Below, piece by piece: positions 1 through 6,743 of a DNA stretch of 8,017 nucleotides (position 1 is its first letter; the number at the start of each line of letters is the position of its first letter). The notes below the pieces were generated by a model that saw only the letters and a list, made by a program, of their open reading frames with translations, made no database searches and had not been told where the DNA came from. The translations under genes were made by a program, and so were the position numbers. The stretch comes from Filomicrobium sp. (GTDB lineage: Bacteria > Pseudomonadota > Alphaproteobacteria > Rhizobiales > Hyphomicrobiaceae): NCBI GenBank assembly GCA_021775655.1, contig JAJFHK010000136.1:1-8017 (forward strand), in the 5' to 3' direction.

Positions 1-1
1 G

Positions 2-136
2 ATGATCTGGTTCTGCATTCAATTGATGCAGGGCGTCAGCGAGCTGCTAGCGCCGTGGTATGGACAGGGAATTGCTTGGTGGGCCCAGATTGGGGGGTTT
101 GTTGGGGGCTGGCTGCTGATCAAGAGGCTTGGCTGA
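2..136 (+). CDS. Rhomboid family intramembrane protein, C-terminal fragment (5' end outside window)
   Basis: Partial gene entering from the left edge; 44 codons and a TGA stop are visible. The residues after the first amphipathic stretch read GIAWWAQIGGF, then a glycine-rich hydrophobic run and a short basic end (IKRLG). This matches the last transmembrane helix of bacterial rhomboid proteases, where the usual form is AWWAHxGGF and the His is the second member of the Ser-His catalytic dyad. Here that position is Gln (visible residue 29, codon 86-88). Rhomboids cut transmembrane substrates inside the membrane. With His replaced, this copy may be an inactive relative, but the catalytic Ser lies outside the window. 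The first visible ATG at position 2 is almost certainly internal. The assignment rests on one motif, so it is good but not certain. Confidence 0.7.
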   Translation: MIWFCIQLMQGVSELLAPWYGQGIAWWAQIGGFVGGWLLIKRLG

Positions 137-178
137 CTTGACGCCGTAGGGCGGGTCGACTTGGACCTTGGGTTGCAA

Positions 179-206
179 TTGATTCCAAACAAGGACTGTT
201 TATAGG
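179..206 (+). promoter_or_regulatory. Possible sigma70-like promoter upstream of the HemG-like gene
   Basis: TTGATT at 179-184 and TATAGG at 201-206 are separated by 16 nt. Each matches its consensus at four of six positions. A start near 213 would leave a leader of about 50 nt before the gene at 266. The gap between the rhomboid stop and this gene is 129 bp, so a separate promoter is plausible. This is inferred from weak matches only. Confidence 0.25.
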
Positions 207-265
207 ACGGGGGCCTCAGATATGGACAGTTGGTATTTGCTCAGTGGTCAGGAAGTCACTTAGTC

Positions 266-802
266 ATGGCTCGAATCCTAGTCGCCTTTGCTTCGGGGGA
301 AAGGCATACAGAACTGATTGCTCACCATGTTGCCAGCAAGTTGGAGGATCGCAGGCATATCACTCGGTTGATCAATCTTACTGCGCACGAGGGCGAAGCT
401 GGTGCGGATGATTGCGACGCCTCGATTATTGCAGCATCGATCCACAGGGGTAGTTTCGCGCTGGAGGTAGCGAGTTTTCTCATGCGGCACGGACCTGCTG
501 TGAGATCACACGTTTCAGCGTTCTTGACGGTCAGTTTGTCGGCTGCGTCACATGATGAGACCGAGATTGCGGCTGTGCAAGAGATCGCCGACCGGTTCCT
601 ATTCGAAGCCGGTTGGCAGCCGGAATTTGTGGAGCATGTCGCCGGGGCCGTATACGATCGTCAGCTCAACGTGGTCGAGCGGACCATTCTCCATTCGATC
701 ATGCGCCAGCACGAAACGGAACCCGATCAATCCGGGACGACTGTGCTGACGGATTGGGAACGACTCGATCAGTTCGTTGGTGAATTCGCCGCGAAGCTCT
801 GA
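266..802 (+). CDS. HemG-like flavodoxin (menaquinone-dependent protoporphyrinogen IX dehydrogenase family)
   Basis: 178-residue flavodoxin-fold protein, close to the 181 residues of E. coli HemG. In HemG, FMN oxidises protoporphyrinogen IX to protoporphyrin IX and passes electrons to quinones at the inner membrane. Visible features are an N-terminal beta strand and FMN phosphate loop (ILVAFASGERHT, residues 4-15), the strand and loop IIAASIHRG (54-62, like IGASIRYG of HemG), GWQPE (116-120), AGAVYDRQ (126-133) opening the HemG-type insertion up to about 150, and the closing TDWE (162-165). The phosphate loop is degenerate compared with a standard flavodoxin. I chose ATG 266 because AGGAAG (250-255) lies 10 nt upstream and residue 1 sits directly before the first strand. 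A TTG at 230 would add 12 unsupported residues. Many alphaproteobacteria use HemJ for this step, so a different flavodoxin role is possible. It is convergent with the aldolase gene, with a 24-nt gap and no hairpin between them. Confidence 0.7.
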   Translation: MARILVAFASGERHTELIAHHVASKLEDRRHITRLINLTAHEGEAGADDCDASIIAASIHRGSFALEVASFLMRHGPAVRSHVSAFLTVSLSAASHDETEIAAVQEIADRFLFEAGWQPEFVEHVAGAVYDRQLNVVERTILHSIMRQHETEPDQSGTTVLTDWERLDQFVGEFAAKL

Positions 803-826
803 GCGTGGGAGCCGTGCTTCTACCTG

Positions 827-1645
827 TTATTTCGACTGCGCATTCTGGCCGTAGCCTTTGAACCGTTCGAGAACATCGGACATTGCATCGCTGCCCAATA
901 GCTTCGGCTTTCCGAGGGTCAGCACCTTGTAATACTGCTCGGCGAGGACTTCGACCTCTTCTGCCAACTCCAGTGCGGAGGTGAGATCTTTGCCGAGCGC
1001 GATCTGGCCGTGGTTGGCCATTAGCAGGGCGGACCTCTGAACGAGACCTTTGGCGACGAGTTCGGCCAATTCCTCAGTTCCAAAAGGAGCGTATGGGATG
1101 ATTGGAATGTCAATGCCGCCTGCCACCGCGATCATGTAGTGGAACGCTGGAATTGGTTTATGCGCGCACGCGAGAACGGTTGCGTGCAGGGAATGGGTAT
1201 GAATTATCGCTCCCATGTCGGGGCGGGCGTGTAAGGCGGCAAGATGAAAGCGCCATTCACTCGATGGTTTCCGGCCCTTGCGGCTGAAGCTGCCATCGCC
1301 ATCGACAAAGACGACATCGGCTGGCTTTAACTCTTCGTAAGCCATGCCGGTCGGTGTGATCAGCATGCCGTCGCCCCAGCGGCAGGAGACGTTGCCTGAG
1401 CGCCCTGGAGATAATCCGGTCGTGCTCATTTTTAGCGCTGTGGCGATAACCGCCTTGCGAGCGGCGGTTTCCTTGGCTCTTGAGGGTTTGTTAGCGCGTG
1501 TTGTTTTGCGGCTTGGCGTCTTCTTGCTGGCGGGTCGAGTGGACGAAGGCGTTGACTTTGCCTTGCCGGCAGTATGTTGCCGACCGGCTGATCTGGCGCC
1601 CGCCGTATTCTTTTTCTTTGCTGAAGCCGGTTTCTTTGGGGGCAT
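827..1645 (-). CDS. Class II aldolase/adducin-family protein (FucA-like) with a basic N-terminal tail
   Basis: 272 residues. Residues from about 62 to the end form a complete class II aldolase resembling L-fuculose-1-phosphate aldolase, a zinc enzyme that cleaves sugar phosphates to dihydroxyacetone phosphate and an aldehyde. Visible are the phosphate-binding segment SGNVS (83-87), TPTG (97-100), SSEWRFH (128-134) with catalytic Glu130, zinc ligands His149 and His151 in IIHTH, and the third ligand His212 in ANHG. All key residues are present, so activity is likely, but the sugar substrate cannot be read from sequence. Residues 1-64 are a low-complexity tail of K, R, A, S, T and P with 20 Lys/Arg and only one acidic residue, resembling histone H1 or AlgP tails. 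No ATG, GTG or TTG occurs near the domain boundary, and an in-frame TAA lies three codons upstream of the ATG, so this start is the natural choice. The Shine-Dalgarno is weak. Family confidence is high; the function of the tail is unknown. Confidence 0.88.
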   Translation of the reverse strand: MPPKKPASAKKKNTAGARSAGRQHTAGKAKSTPSSTRPASKKTPSRKTTRANKPSRAKETAARKAVIATALKMSTTGLSPGRSGNVSCRWGDGMLITPTGMAYEELKPADVVFVDGDGSFSRKGRKPSSEWRFHLAALHARPDMGAIIHTHSLHATVLACAHKPIPAFHYMIAVAGGIDIPIIPYAPFGTEELAELVAKGLVQRSALLMANHGQIALGKDLTSALELAEEVEVLAEQYYKVLTLGKPKLLGSDAMSDVLERFKGYGQNAQSK

Positions 1646-1712
1646 GGGCAGGGTTTACGCACACAGTTGTGTTGAACTCGAATTAGCCTAGCCCAGTTTG
1701 GTTTGCGGGGTC

Positions 1713-1874
1713 CTAAAAACACAAAAGAGCAGGAAATCCTGCTCTTTTGAACGCCGGCCGAGACCGATACTGTTCCTGCATTAACTTCCAGGTTTTCGGG
1801 AAGATGCAGGCTTTTGAGCCTTTTTTGGCTCTTGGCGTCTTTCCCTAGACCTGGGCTCTTTGCCGGTAATTCAT
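1713..1874 (-). pseudogene. Possible broken or recoded small basic ORF ending inside the terminator
   Basis: A minus-strand frame begins at ATG 1874-1872 (MNYRQRAQV), meets an in-frame TAG at 1847-1845, then stays open for 43 codons to TAG at 1715-1713. The second part is Lys/Arg-rich, contains a protein-like stretch (FPKTWKLMQEQYRSRPAF) and ends by translating the terminator hairpin (AGFPALLCF). AAGGG in the leader could be a weak Shine-Dalgarno. It may be a decayed small gene, or a chance frame over a noncoding RNA. I do not recognise the family. Confidence is low because of the internal stop and the small size. Confidence 0.25.
1715..1748 (-). terminator. Intrinsic terminator, stronger in the minus direction
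   Basis: The 11-bp arms AAAAGAGCAGG (1723-1733) and CCTGCTCTTTT (1738-1748) are perfectly complementary around a 4-nt loop. Read on the minus strand, the hairpin is followed by TTTT, GTG and five more T (1719-1715), a good U-tract. On the plus strand only four T follow. No annotated gene lies upstream in either sense: the aldolase gene starts further downstream at 1645, and nothing on the plus strand reads into it. It therefore most likely ends a short minus-strand transcript, or acts as an attenuator in a long aldolase leader. Confidence 0.8.
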
Positions 1875-1898
1875 TCGGCTCTTACCCTTTTCGTTAGC
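1716..1898 (-). ncRNA. Candidate minus-strand small transcript of about 180 nt
   Basis: The transcript is inferred from a promoter-like element at 1905-1933 (start predicted near 1898) and the terminator with its U-tract at 1715-1748. No intact protein is encoded in between. The RNA would carry AAGAGCC three times (plus-strand GGCTCTT at 1827-1833, 1854-1860 and 1877-1883), a hairpin GAGCC-AAAAAA-GGCUC (1831-1816) and the terminator stem. I do not recognise 6S RNA, tmRNA, SRP RNA or RNase P features. It could equally be a short mRNA or an attenuated leader of the aldolase gene. Confidence 0.4.
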
Positions 1899-1904
1899 AA
1901 GGGC

Positions 1905-1933
1905 CTTATAGCTGAGGTGTGTCCGTCTGTCAC
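1905..1933 (-). promoter_or_regulatory. Sigma70-like promoter on the minus strand
   Basis: Read on the minus strand, GTGACA (1933-1928) and TATAAG (1910-1905) are separated by exactly 17 nt. Each matches its consensus at five of six positions. This is the best promoter match I found in the window. It points away from proS toward the terminator at 1723-1748, with a predicted start near 1898. Confidence 0.5.
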
Positions 1934-2161
1934 TGCCAAAAAGTCGATGTTTGCCTGCAAAGTTTCCAGGCGGTGTGCGAATAGTAGGCAATCGTTTGCG
2001 GTTGGCTAAGTGATGGCGGGCTTGTTGAAGGCTTTGGCGGCAGGATTGCGCCGTTGCACGGTTCTAGTTAAGAGCGGCGGACTACGGGTTGCACTTGCGT
2101 CATGTATTACAACGCAACGATGTGATGTCTGCAGAAGCAACTTCCACGCTATAGGATACCA

Positions 2162-3508
2162 ATGCACCTTTCTCGTTATTTTCTCCCGGTGCTGCGCGAC
2201 ACGCCCAAGGAGGCGGAGATTGTTTCGCACCAGCTGATGCTGCGCGCAGCGATGATCAAGCAATCTGCCGCTGGAATTTACTCCTGGCTGCCACTGGGTC
2301 TGCGCGTCCTGAAGAAGATTGAAGACATCGTGCGCGAGGAACAGAACCGAGCTGGCGCAATTGAAATTCTGATGCCGACAATCCAATCAGCCGATTTGTG
2401 GCGCGAATCCGGGCGCTATGAAGCTTACGGCAAGGAGATGTTGCGCATCGTTGACCGGCACGAGCGGGACATGCTTTTCGGGCCGACGGCTGAAGAGGTG
2501 GTGACTGCCATCTTCCGCGACAGCGTGCGCAGTTATAAGGATCTGCCAAAGAACCTGTACAACATTCAGTGGAAGTTCCGTGATGAAATCCGACCGCGGT
2601 TCGGTGTAATGCGCGGGCGCGAATTTCTTATGAAGGATGCCTACTCTTTCGACCTGACGAAGGAAGAGGCGCGGGCGACTTATCAGCGGATGTTCGCGGC
2701 CTACCTGCGGACCTTTGCGCGGATGGGGCTGAAGTCCGTCCCAATGAAGGCTGAAACAGGTCCGATCGGGGGCGACCTCAGCCACGAATTCATTATTCTT
2801 GCGGAGACCGGCGAAAGCGAAGTGTTCCTGCACAAGGATCTTTTGAACAAGACGGTGCCTTCGGCAGATACGGATTTCTTTGGCGATCTGTCGGGGATCA
2901 TGGACAGGTGGACGTCGCAATATGCGGCGACCGATGAGATTCATGATGCCGCCCGGTTCGAGAAGGAAGTGCCCGAAGATTTACGTGTGACGGCGCGTGG
3001 CATAGAGGTCGGGCACATCTTCTATTTCGGGACGAAGTATTCGGAAGCTATGGGCGCAAAAGTCCAGGGGCCGGACGGCCAGATGGTAACGCCCGAAATG
3101 GGATCCTACGGTGTGGGTGTTTCAAGGCTGGCCGGTGCGCTCGTCGAGGCAAGTCACGACGAGAATGGGATCATCTGGCCGGTTCCGGTGGCCCCGTTCG
3201 AGGTTGGACTGGTCAATCTGCGTTCGGGCGATGCCGCCACCGATACCGCATGCGCCGATCTCTATGAGAAGCTACAGTCCGCGGGTATTGAGGTCCTTTA
3301 CGATGATCGGGATGAACGCGCCGGTGGGAAGTTTTCCACGATGGATCTGATCGGACTGCCCTACCAGTTGATCATCGGGCCGAAGGGCGTCAAGAACGGT
3401 GAAATCGAGATCAAAGCCCGGGCGGGTGGGGATCGAGAGACTTTGGCTACGGAAGCCGGACTTAATCAGGTCATCACAGCAGTGCAGGCTCAACGGGTGT
3501 TGGTCTAG
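2162..3508 (+). CDS. proS: Prolyl-tRNA synthetase, short alpha-type
   Basis: 448 residues. It charges tRNA-Pro with proline in the cytoplasm (class II aminoacyl-tRNA synthetase). The N-terminus ([20 protein letters not shown]) is the standard start of this family. TLQ/motif-1 region residues run to [15 protein letters not shown] (71-85). GPTAEE is at 107-112, motif 2 runs from [10 protein letters not shown] (139-148) to [11 protein letters not shown] (153-163), and motif 3 is [10 protein letters not shown] (314-323). The C-terminal anticodon-binding domain (about 345-448) includes [14 protein letters not shown]. After [14 protein letters not shown] the protein goes directly to the short linker, so the roughly 180-residue editing insertion of E. 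coli ProRS is absent, as is usual in alphaproteobacteria. AGGAT (2153-2157) precedes ATG 2162. It is 72 nt upstream of the permease gene and may be co-transcribed with it. All catalytic motifs look intact. Confidence 0.97.
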   Translation: MHLSRYFLPVLRDTPKEAEIVSHQLMLRAAMIKQSAAGIYSWLPLGLRVLKKIEDIVREEQNRAGAIEILMPTIQSADLWRESGRYEAYGKEMLRIVDRHERDMLFGPTAEEVVTAIFRDSVRSYKDLPKNLYNIQWKFRDEIRPRFGVMRGREFLMKDAYSFDLTKEEARATYQRMFAAYLRTFARMGLKSVPMKAETGPIGGDLSHEFIILAETGESEVFLHKDLLNKTVPSADTDFFGDLSGIMDRWTSQYAATDEIHDAARFEKEVPEDLRVTARGIEVGHIFYFGTKYSEAMGAKVQGPDGQMVTPEMGSYGVGVSRLAGALVEASHDENGIIWPVPVAPFEVGLVNLRSGDAATDTACADLYEKLQSAGIEVLYDDRDERAGGKFSTMDLIGLPYQLIIGPKGVKNGEIEIKARAGGDRETLATEAGLNQVITAVQAQRVLV

Positions 3509-3580
3509 GGAGCGTTGTATCGTTGCGCTAGTCGGGACGAGGTGAAGTTTTTTCGCCGGGGAAAAGCTTAAGGGGAAGAT

Positions 3581-4879
3581 ATGGCAGCCGGTCACAGCGC
3601 GAACGCACTGGACAAGCCGATCACGGATACGATGCCATTCGCTCCATTCGAATGGATGCTAGCGCTGCGTTATTTGCGCGCGCGGCGCAAAGAAGGCTTC
3701 ATCTCGGTGATCGCCGGTTTCTCGTTTGTCGGCATCATGCTGGGGGTTGCAACGCTGATCATTGTGATGGCGGTAATGAACGGGTTCCGCGCCGATCTCT
3801 TTTCCAAGATCCTCGGGCTCAACGGTCATGTCGTTGTCTTGAAGATTGGCGAGCCCTTCAAAGGTTATGAAGACGTTGCCAAACAAATCGAGAAGGTCGC
3901 GGGTGTCCAGCACGCATTACCGCTAATTGAAGGTCAGGTGATGGTCTCGTCGCGCGTTCAGGCGACCGGCGGTCTTGTGCGCGGCATGTCGGAGAGCGGC
4001 ATAAAATCACTGAAACTGGTGTCGGGGAATGTCCAGTTTGGCACACTTGACGGGTTCGATACGTCGCGTGGAATTGCTGTCGGTACGCGCCTTGCCAATG
4101 CTCTGGGCGTCAGTCTCGACGACACGATCACGCTGGTCTCGCCGCGCGGTGCCACCACGCCGTTCGGTACGGCACCGCGAACAAAGGCCTATCAGGTCAA
4201 AGCGGTTTTCGAGATGGGCATGAGTGAATACGACCGGACGGTTATTTTCATGCCGCTCGGCGAAGCGCAGAAGTTCTTTTCGAAACGTGACGCAGTCGAT
4301 TTCATCGAGGTTATGGTCGACGACCCTGAACGTGTTGCGGCATACCAAGCTGATATAATGGGTGAGATCGGGCGAACGTACCAGACCACTGACTGGCAGC
4401 AGCGCAACCAGACATTCTTCCGCGTTCTTGAGATCGAGCGGCTGGTGATGTTCATCATTCTGTCGCTGATTATTCTGGTGGCGGCATTGAACATCATTTC
4501 CGGCATGATGATGCTGGTGAAGGACAAAGGGCGGGACATCGCGATCCTGCGGACGATGGGCGCCTCGCGCGGCTCGGTGATGCGTGTGTTCTTGATTACC
4601 GGGGCCGCGATTGGCGTGATCGGGACGCTCGCAGGCTTTCTACTCGGTGTAGTGTTCTGCTGGAATATCGATGCCATCAAAACGTTTGTGGCCTGGCTGA
4701 CCAATACCCAGCTATTCGATCCTTCGATCTATTACCTGACCAAGTTGCCGGCCGAAATGGATCCGAACGAAACGGCAATGATCGTTGCGATGGGCCTCGG
4801 TCTTTCGATCCTTGCGACCATCTATCCATCTTGGCGGGCCTCCACGCTCGATCCGGTTGAAGCGTTGAGGTACGAATGA
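3581..4879 (+). CDS. lolC: Lipoprotein-releasing ABC transporter permease (LolC/LolE family)
   Basis: 432-residue inner-membrane permease that works with LolD to extract acylated lipoproteins and hand them to the LolA carrier. Topology fits the family: a basic cytoplasmic start ([12 protein letters not shown], 29-40), TM1 at about 41-66, a large periplasmic domain at about 68-285, TM2 at 288-313, TM3 at 335-360 and TM4 at 398-416, ending in [17 protein letters not shown] (416-432), the classic terminal signature. [15 protein letters not shown] (314-328) is the cytoplasmic coupling segment that contacts the ATPase. ATG 3581 is preceded by AGGGGAAG (3571-3578), which decides this start over an internal ATG at 3632. 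The gene overlaps lolD by 4 nt, implying translational coupling. Only one permease gene is present, so the complex is probably a homodimer of this protein with two LolD subunits (LolF-like arrangement); the C/E naming is therefore loose. Confidence 0.95.
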   Translation: MAAGHSANALDKPITDTMPFAPFEWMLALRYLRARRKEGFISVIAGFSFVGIMLGVATLIIVMAVMNGFRADLFSKILGLNGHVVVLKIGEPFKGYEDVAKQIEKVAGVQHALPLIEGQVMVSSRVQATGGLVRGMSESGIKSLKLVSGNVQFGTLDGFDTSRGIAVGTRLANALGVSLDDTITLVSPRGATTPFGTAPRTKAYQVKAVFEMGMSEYDRTVIFMPLGEAQKFFSKRDAVDFIEVMVDDPERVAAYQADIMGEIGRTYQTTDWQQRNQTFFRVLEIERLVMFIILSLIILVAALNIISGMMMLVKDKGRDIAILRTMGASRGSVMRVFLITGAAIGVIGTLAGFLLGVVFCWNIDAIKTFVAWLTNTQLFDPSIYYLTKLPAEMDPNETAMIVAMGLGLSILATIYPSWRASTLDPVEALRYE

Positions 4880-5592
4880 TGGACGCTTCGATGGGTCCGA
4901 CTCCAATCTTAAGACTTTCAGGTCTGCGCCGCTCGTTCCATCAGGGTCCGCGCGAGATTAAGGTGCTTGATGGGGCTTCGGCGGAAATCTATCCCGGGCA
5001 GGCGGTTGCGCTTGTCGGGCCGTCGGGCGCGGGCAAGTCGACGCTTCTTCATATAGCCGGACTTCTTGAAAGTGCCGATGGCGGGAGCGTTGCGATTGAC
5101 GGTCGCGAATGCATGGGATTGTCGGACCGTGAGCGCACACGCGTACGTCGCGCCGAAATGGGTTTTGTCTATCAGTTTCACCAATTGCTACCGGAATTCT
5201 CAGCGGTTGAGAACGTCGTGATTCCCCAGATGATCCTGGGGCGTGGCAAACGTGAAGCTAAAAAACGAGCGACTGGATTGTTGACGTCAGTTGGCCTAGG
5301 CGAACGGCTGAGTCACCGTCCGGCGGAATTGTCCGGTGGCGAACAGCAACGCACCGCGATCTGCCGGGCACTTGCCAACCAGCCAAGGCTGCTTTTGGCG
5401 GACGAGCCGACAGGCAATCTCGATCCAAGGACATCTGAGCGCGTTTTTGAGGCGCTGGTTGACCTCATTCACCGGACTGGCGTTGCAGCGTTAATCGCCA
5501 CACACAACCATGAGCTTGCCGCCCGTATGGATAGGACAATCAGGCTGGCGGACGGACATCTTATTGAGGTGGCGCCGGGTCACGCTGTGTGA
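4876..5592 (+). CDS. lolD: Lipoprotein-releasing system ATP-binding protein LolD
   Basis: 238-residue ABC ATPase that powers lipoprotein release from the inner membrane through the adjacent permease. All ABC motifs are intact: Walker [10 protein letters not shown] (48-56), Q-loop Gln100 in the LolD-like [10 protein letters not shown] (99-108), signature LSGGEQQR (152-159), Walker B LLLADEP (172-178), D-loop NLD (181-183) and the switch His210 in ATHNHE. The start ATG 4876 forms an ATGA overlap with the permease stop. A second ATG follows at once (4879), so the true first residue could be either. Length is typical. The next gene is on the opposite strand, 89 nt away, and I see no clear intrinsic terminator in that gap. 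Confidence 0.97.
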   Translation: MMDASMGPTPILRLSGLRRSFHQGPREIKVLDGASAEIYPGQAVALVGPSGAGKSTLLHIAGLLESADGGSVAIDGRECMGLSDRERTRVRRAEMGFVYQFHQLLPEFSAVENVVIPQMILGRGKREAKKRATGLLTSVGLGERLSHRPAELSGGEQQRTAICRALANQPRLLLADEPTGNLDPRTSERVFEALVDLIHRTGVAALIATHNHELAARMDRTIRLADGHLIEVAPGHAV

Positions 5593-5681
5593 ACAGCCCG
5601 TCAGGCTTTCGGTCGCTGTCCAAGAATACTCATGGCGGGTTTCATTGGTGCCGCAAACGTTGATCGCCAAGGTGCTTTATT

Positions 5682-6602
5682 TTAGTCGTGCTGGGCGATG
5701 AACGCAGTCATCTCGTCAAGCACAGGCGCGTTGGATCGAAATGGCCAGGCGATCGCCAGCAACACACCCAGGTGATCAATTCCCGAATATTCGCGCTTTT
5801 CAACTTGGGCGCCTGCTGCCTTCAATGCTGTTGCGAGGTCGCGGGCATTCCACGCGCCGACAGTTTCGTCGTCTAGCCCGTGCAATAGAAGCGCTGGCTT
5901 CTCATTCGCACCGACGTGCGCGATGGGCCGGGGCTCGTCCGCATCGCGTGCGGTTGCGAAGATGTCCTTCGTTGTCGGCCAAGTCGTGGCTTGGAAAGCA
6001 TAGGGGCCTGCAAGACCAATCCAGGCGGCGAGTGTGTTGCGATCAGCTCCTGCATCTTCAAGGTACTTCGCATCGAGGGCGAGGAGCGCTGCCGTGTGAG
6101 CCCCTGCGGAGTGACCGACCAAGACGATCCGGCGCGACGAGCCGACCTCGCCAAGCAGGTTGGTTTCGACCCATCGATAGGCCAGCGCAGCGTCTTCAAC
6201 AAAGCCCGGAAAGAGGACTTCCGGCACGAGCCGATAGTTTGGGATCACAGTAGTTATTCCGCGCGCGGCGAGGGCGTCGCCGACAAAGCGGTAATAGGAC
6301 TTGTCGCCCGAGCGCCAGGAACCGCCAAAGATGAAAATCACGATTGGCTTTCGGTTGTTAGATTGGTCGATTGGTGGCCGGTAGATGTCGAGCCGGTGAC
6401 GTGGATTGCGGCCATATCTTAAGCCGTATTCGATTTTGGTTCCTCCGTCGGCAAGCGACCAGCCAGCCAGCCTCAGGAACGGGCTCGCGGGTACGATGCC
6501 CCCCATCACGGCGAGCGAACCTGAAATGATCGCAATGAGTGCAATTGATAGGCGCGGTCGGTTTCGGGCGGCGTGGACCATAGTATTGGGCAGTCCGATC
6601 AT
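5682..6602 (-). CDS. Alpha/beta hydrolase (carboxylesterase/HSL-like) with N-terminal membrane anchor
   Basis: 306 residues. An N-terminal hydrophobic segment (about 18-37) after a basic start suggests an uncleaved anchor or signal, placing the catalytic domain in the periplasm. The hydrolase core follows: LDIYRP (71-76), IFIFGGSWRSGDK (89-101) as the oxyanion region, nucleophile elbow GHSAGAH (163-169) with Ser165, Asp245 in HGLDDETV (241-248) and His277 in IDHLG (275-279). The catalytic triad is complete. The usual HGG(G) oxyanion motif is FGG here. The substrate is unknown; a small ester is the general expectation. ATG 6602 is well supported by AGGAG (plus-strand CTCCT at 6608-6612), 5 nt upstream. 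It is convergent with lolD and divergent from dnaE, so it sits as a single gene inside the proS-lol-dnaE block. Confidence 0.88.
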   Translation of the reverse strand: MIGLPNTMVHAARNRPRLSIALIAIISGSLAVMGGIVPASPFLRLAGWSLADGGTKIEYGLRYGRNPRHRLDIYRPPIDQSNNRKPIVIFIFGGSWRSGDKSYYRFVGDALAARGITTVIPNYRLVPEVLFPGFVEDAALAYRWVETNLLGEVGSSRRIVLVGHSAGAHTAALLALDAKYLEDAGADRNTLAAWIGLAGPYAFQATTWPTTKDIFATARDADEPRPIAHVGANEKPALLLHGLDDETVGAWNARDLATALKAAGAQVEKREYSGIDHLGVLLAIAWPFRSNAPVLDEMTAFIAQHD

Positions 6603-6731
6603 GGGGGCTCCTGGCAGTGCTGCTCAGTACGTATTGGACGGTCAACGCGGATCTGCAGGGATTACGTAAAAAGTACGAGGCGGTGGAGAGAGTAAGATTG
6701 GCGCGTGCGAGGTCTGGAGCTGGTGGATAAC

Positions 6732-6743
6732 ATGGCAGAATGA
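6732..6743 (+). promoter_or_regulatory. Three-codon upstream ORF overlapping the dnaE start
   Basis: ATG GCA GAA TGA begins 8 nt before the dnaE ATG (6740) in another frame, and its stop overlaps that ATG. GGTGGA (6722-6727), the best Shine-Dalgarno-like element here, is spaced 4 nt from this upstream ATG and 12 nt from the dnaE ATG. Termination-reinitiation or start competition is possible. It may also be chance. Confidence 0.3.

Larger units (their letters stand above)
1646..2161. other. 516-bp intergenic region between the divergent aldolase gene and proS
   Basis: No intact gene is supported here. The left half holds a minus-strand promoter-like element (1905-1933), a hairpin terminator (1723-1748) and a broken small frame, each entered separately. 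The right part (about 1934-2161) should carry the proS promoter, but I found no convincing -35/-10 pair. I saw no tRNA (no GTTCGA-type T-loop), no IS end and no repeats beyond the GGCTCTT copies. Short open frames on both strands in this part show no recognisable protein. Confidence 0.6.

Noticed and set aside
137..265. Possible terminator after the rhomboid gene (CCTTG and CAAGG arms)
   Set aside because: The stem is only 5 bp with a long loop and no T-run, so I do not call it.
1344..1691. Plus-strand frame (115 codons) opposite the aldolase N-terminal tail
   Set aside because: Its hydrophobic composition is explained as the antisense of a Lys/Ala-rich tail, and no Shine-Dalgarno supports it.
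2010..2237. Plus-strand frame (75 codons) just upstream of and overlapping proS
   Set aside because: It overlaps the well-supported proS start, has an unusual Cys/Arg-rich composition and matches nothing I recognise.
2387..2944. Long minus-strand open frame (185 codons) inside proS
   Set aside because: It is antisense to an unmistakable prolyl-tRNA synthetase, its product shows no recognisable motif, and such frames are common opposite GC-rich genes.
3509..3580. Possible hairpin between proS and lolC (AAG-T-TTTT against AAAA-G-CTT)
   Set aside because: The stem is AT-rich with a G-T pair and a large loop, and no U-tract follows, so it is not a credible terminator.
4192..4704. Minus-strand open frame (170 codons) inside the Lol permease gene
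   Set aside because: It lies opposite the conserved transmembrane region of lolC/E, and its composition mirrors the codons of the real gene.
5741..6422. Two long plus-strand frames (170 and 168 codons) opposite the alpha/beta hydrolase
   Set aside because: The hydrolase on the minus strand has a full catalytic triad, an anchor and a good Shine-Dalgarno. The plus-strand frames encode Arg/Ser/Cys-rich sequence without motifs.
6603..6739. Inverted TACGT motifs (TACGTA near 6629 and TTACGTAAAAAGTAC near 6662) as an operator in the divergent hydrolase/dnaE promoter region
   Set aside because: The copies are short, their spacing is irregular and no matching -35/-10 pair frames them. There is too little to support an operator.
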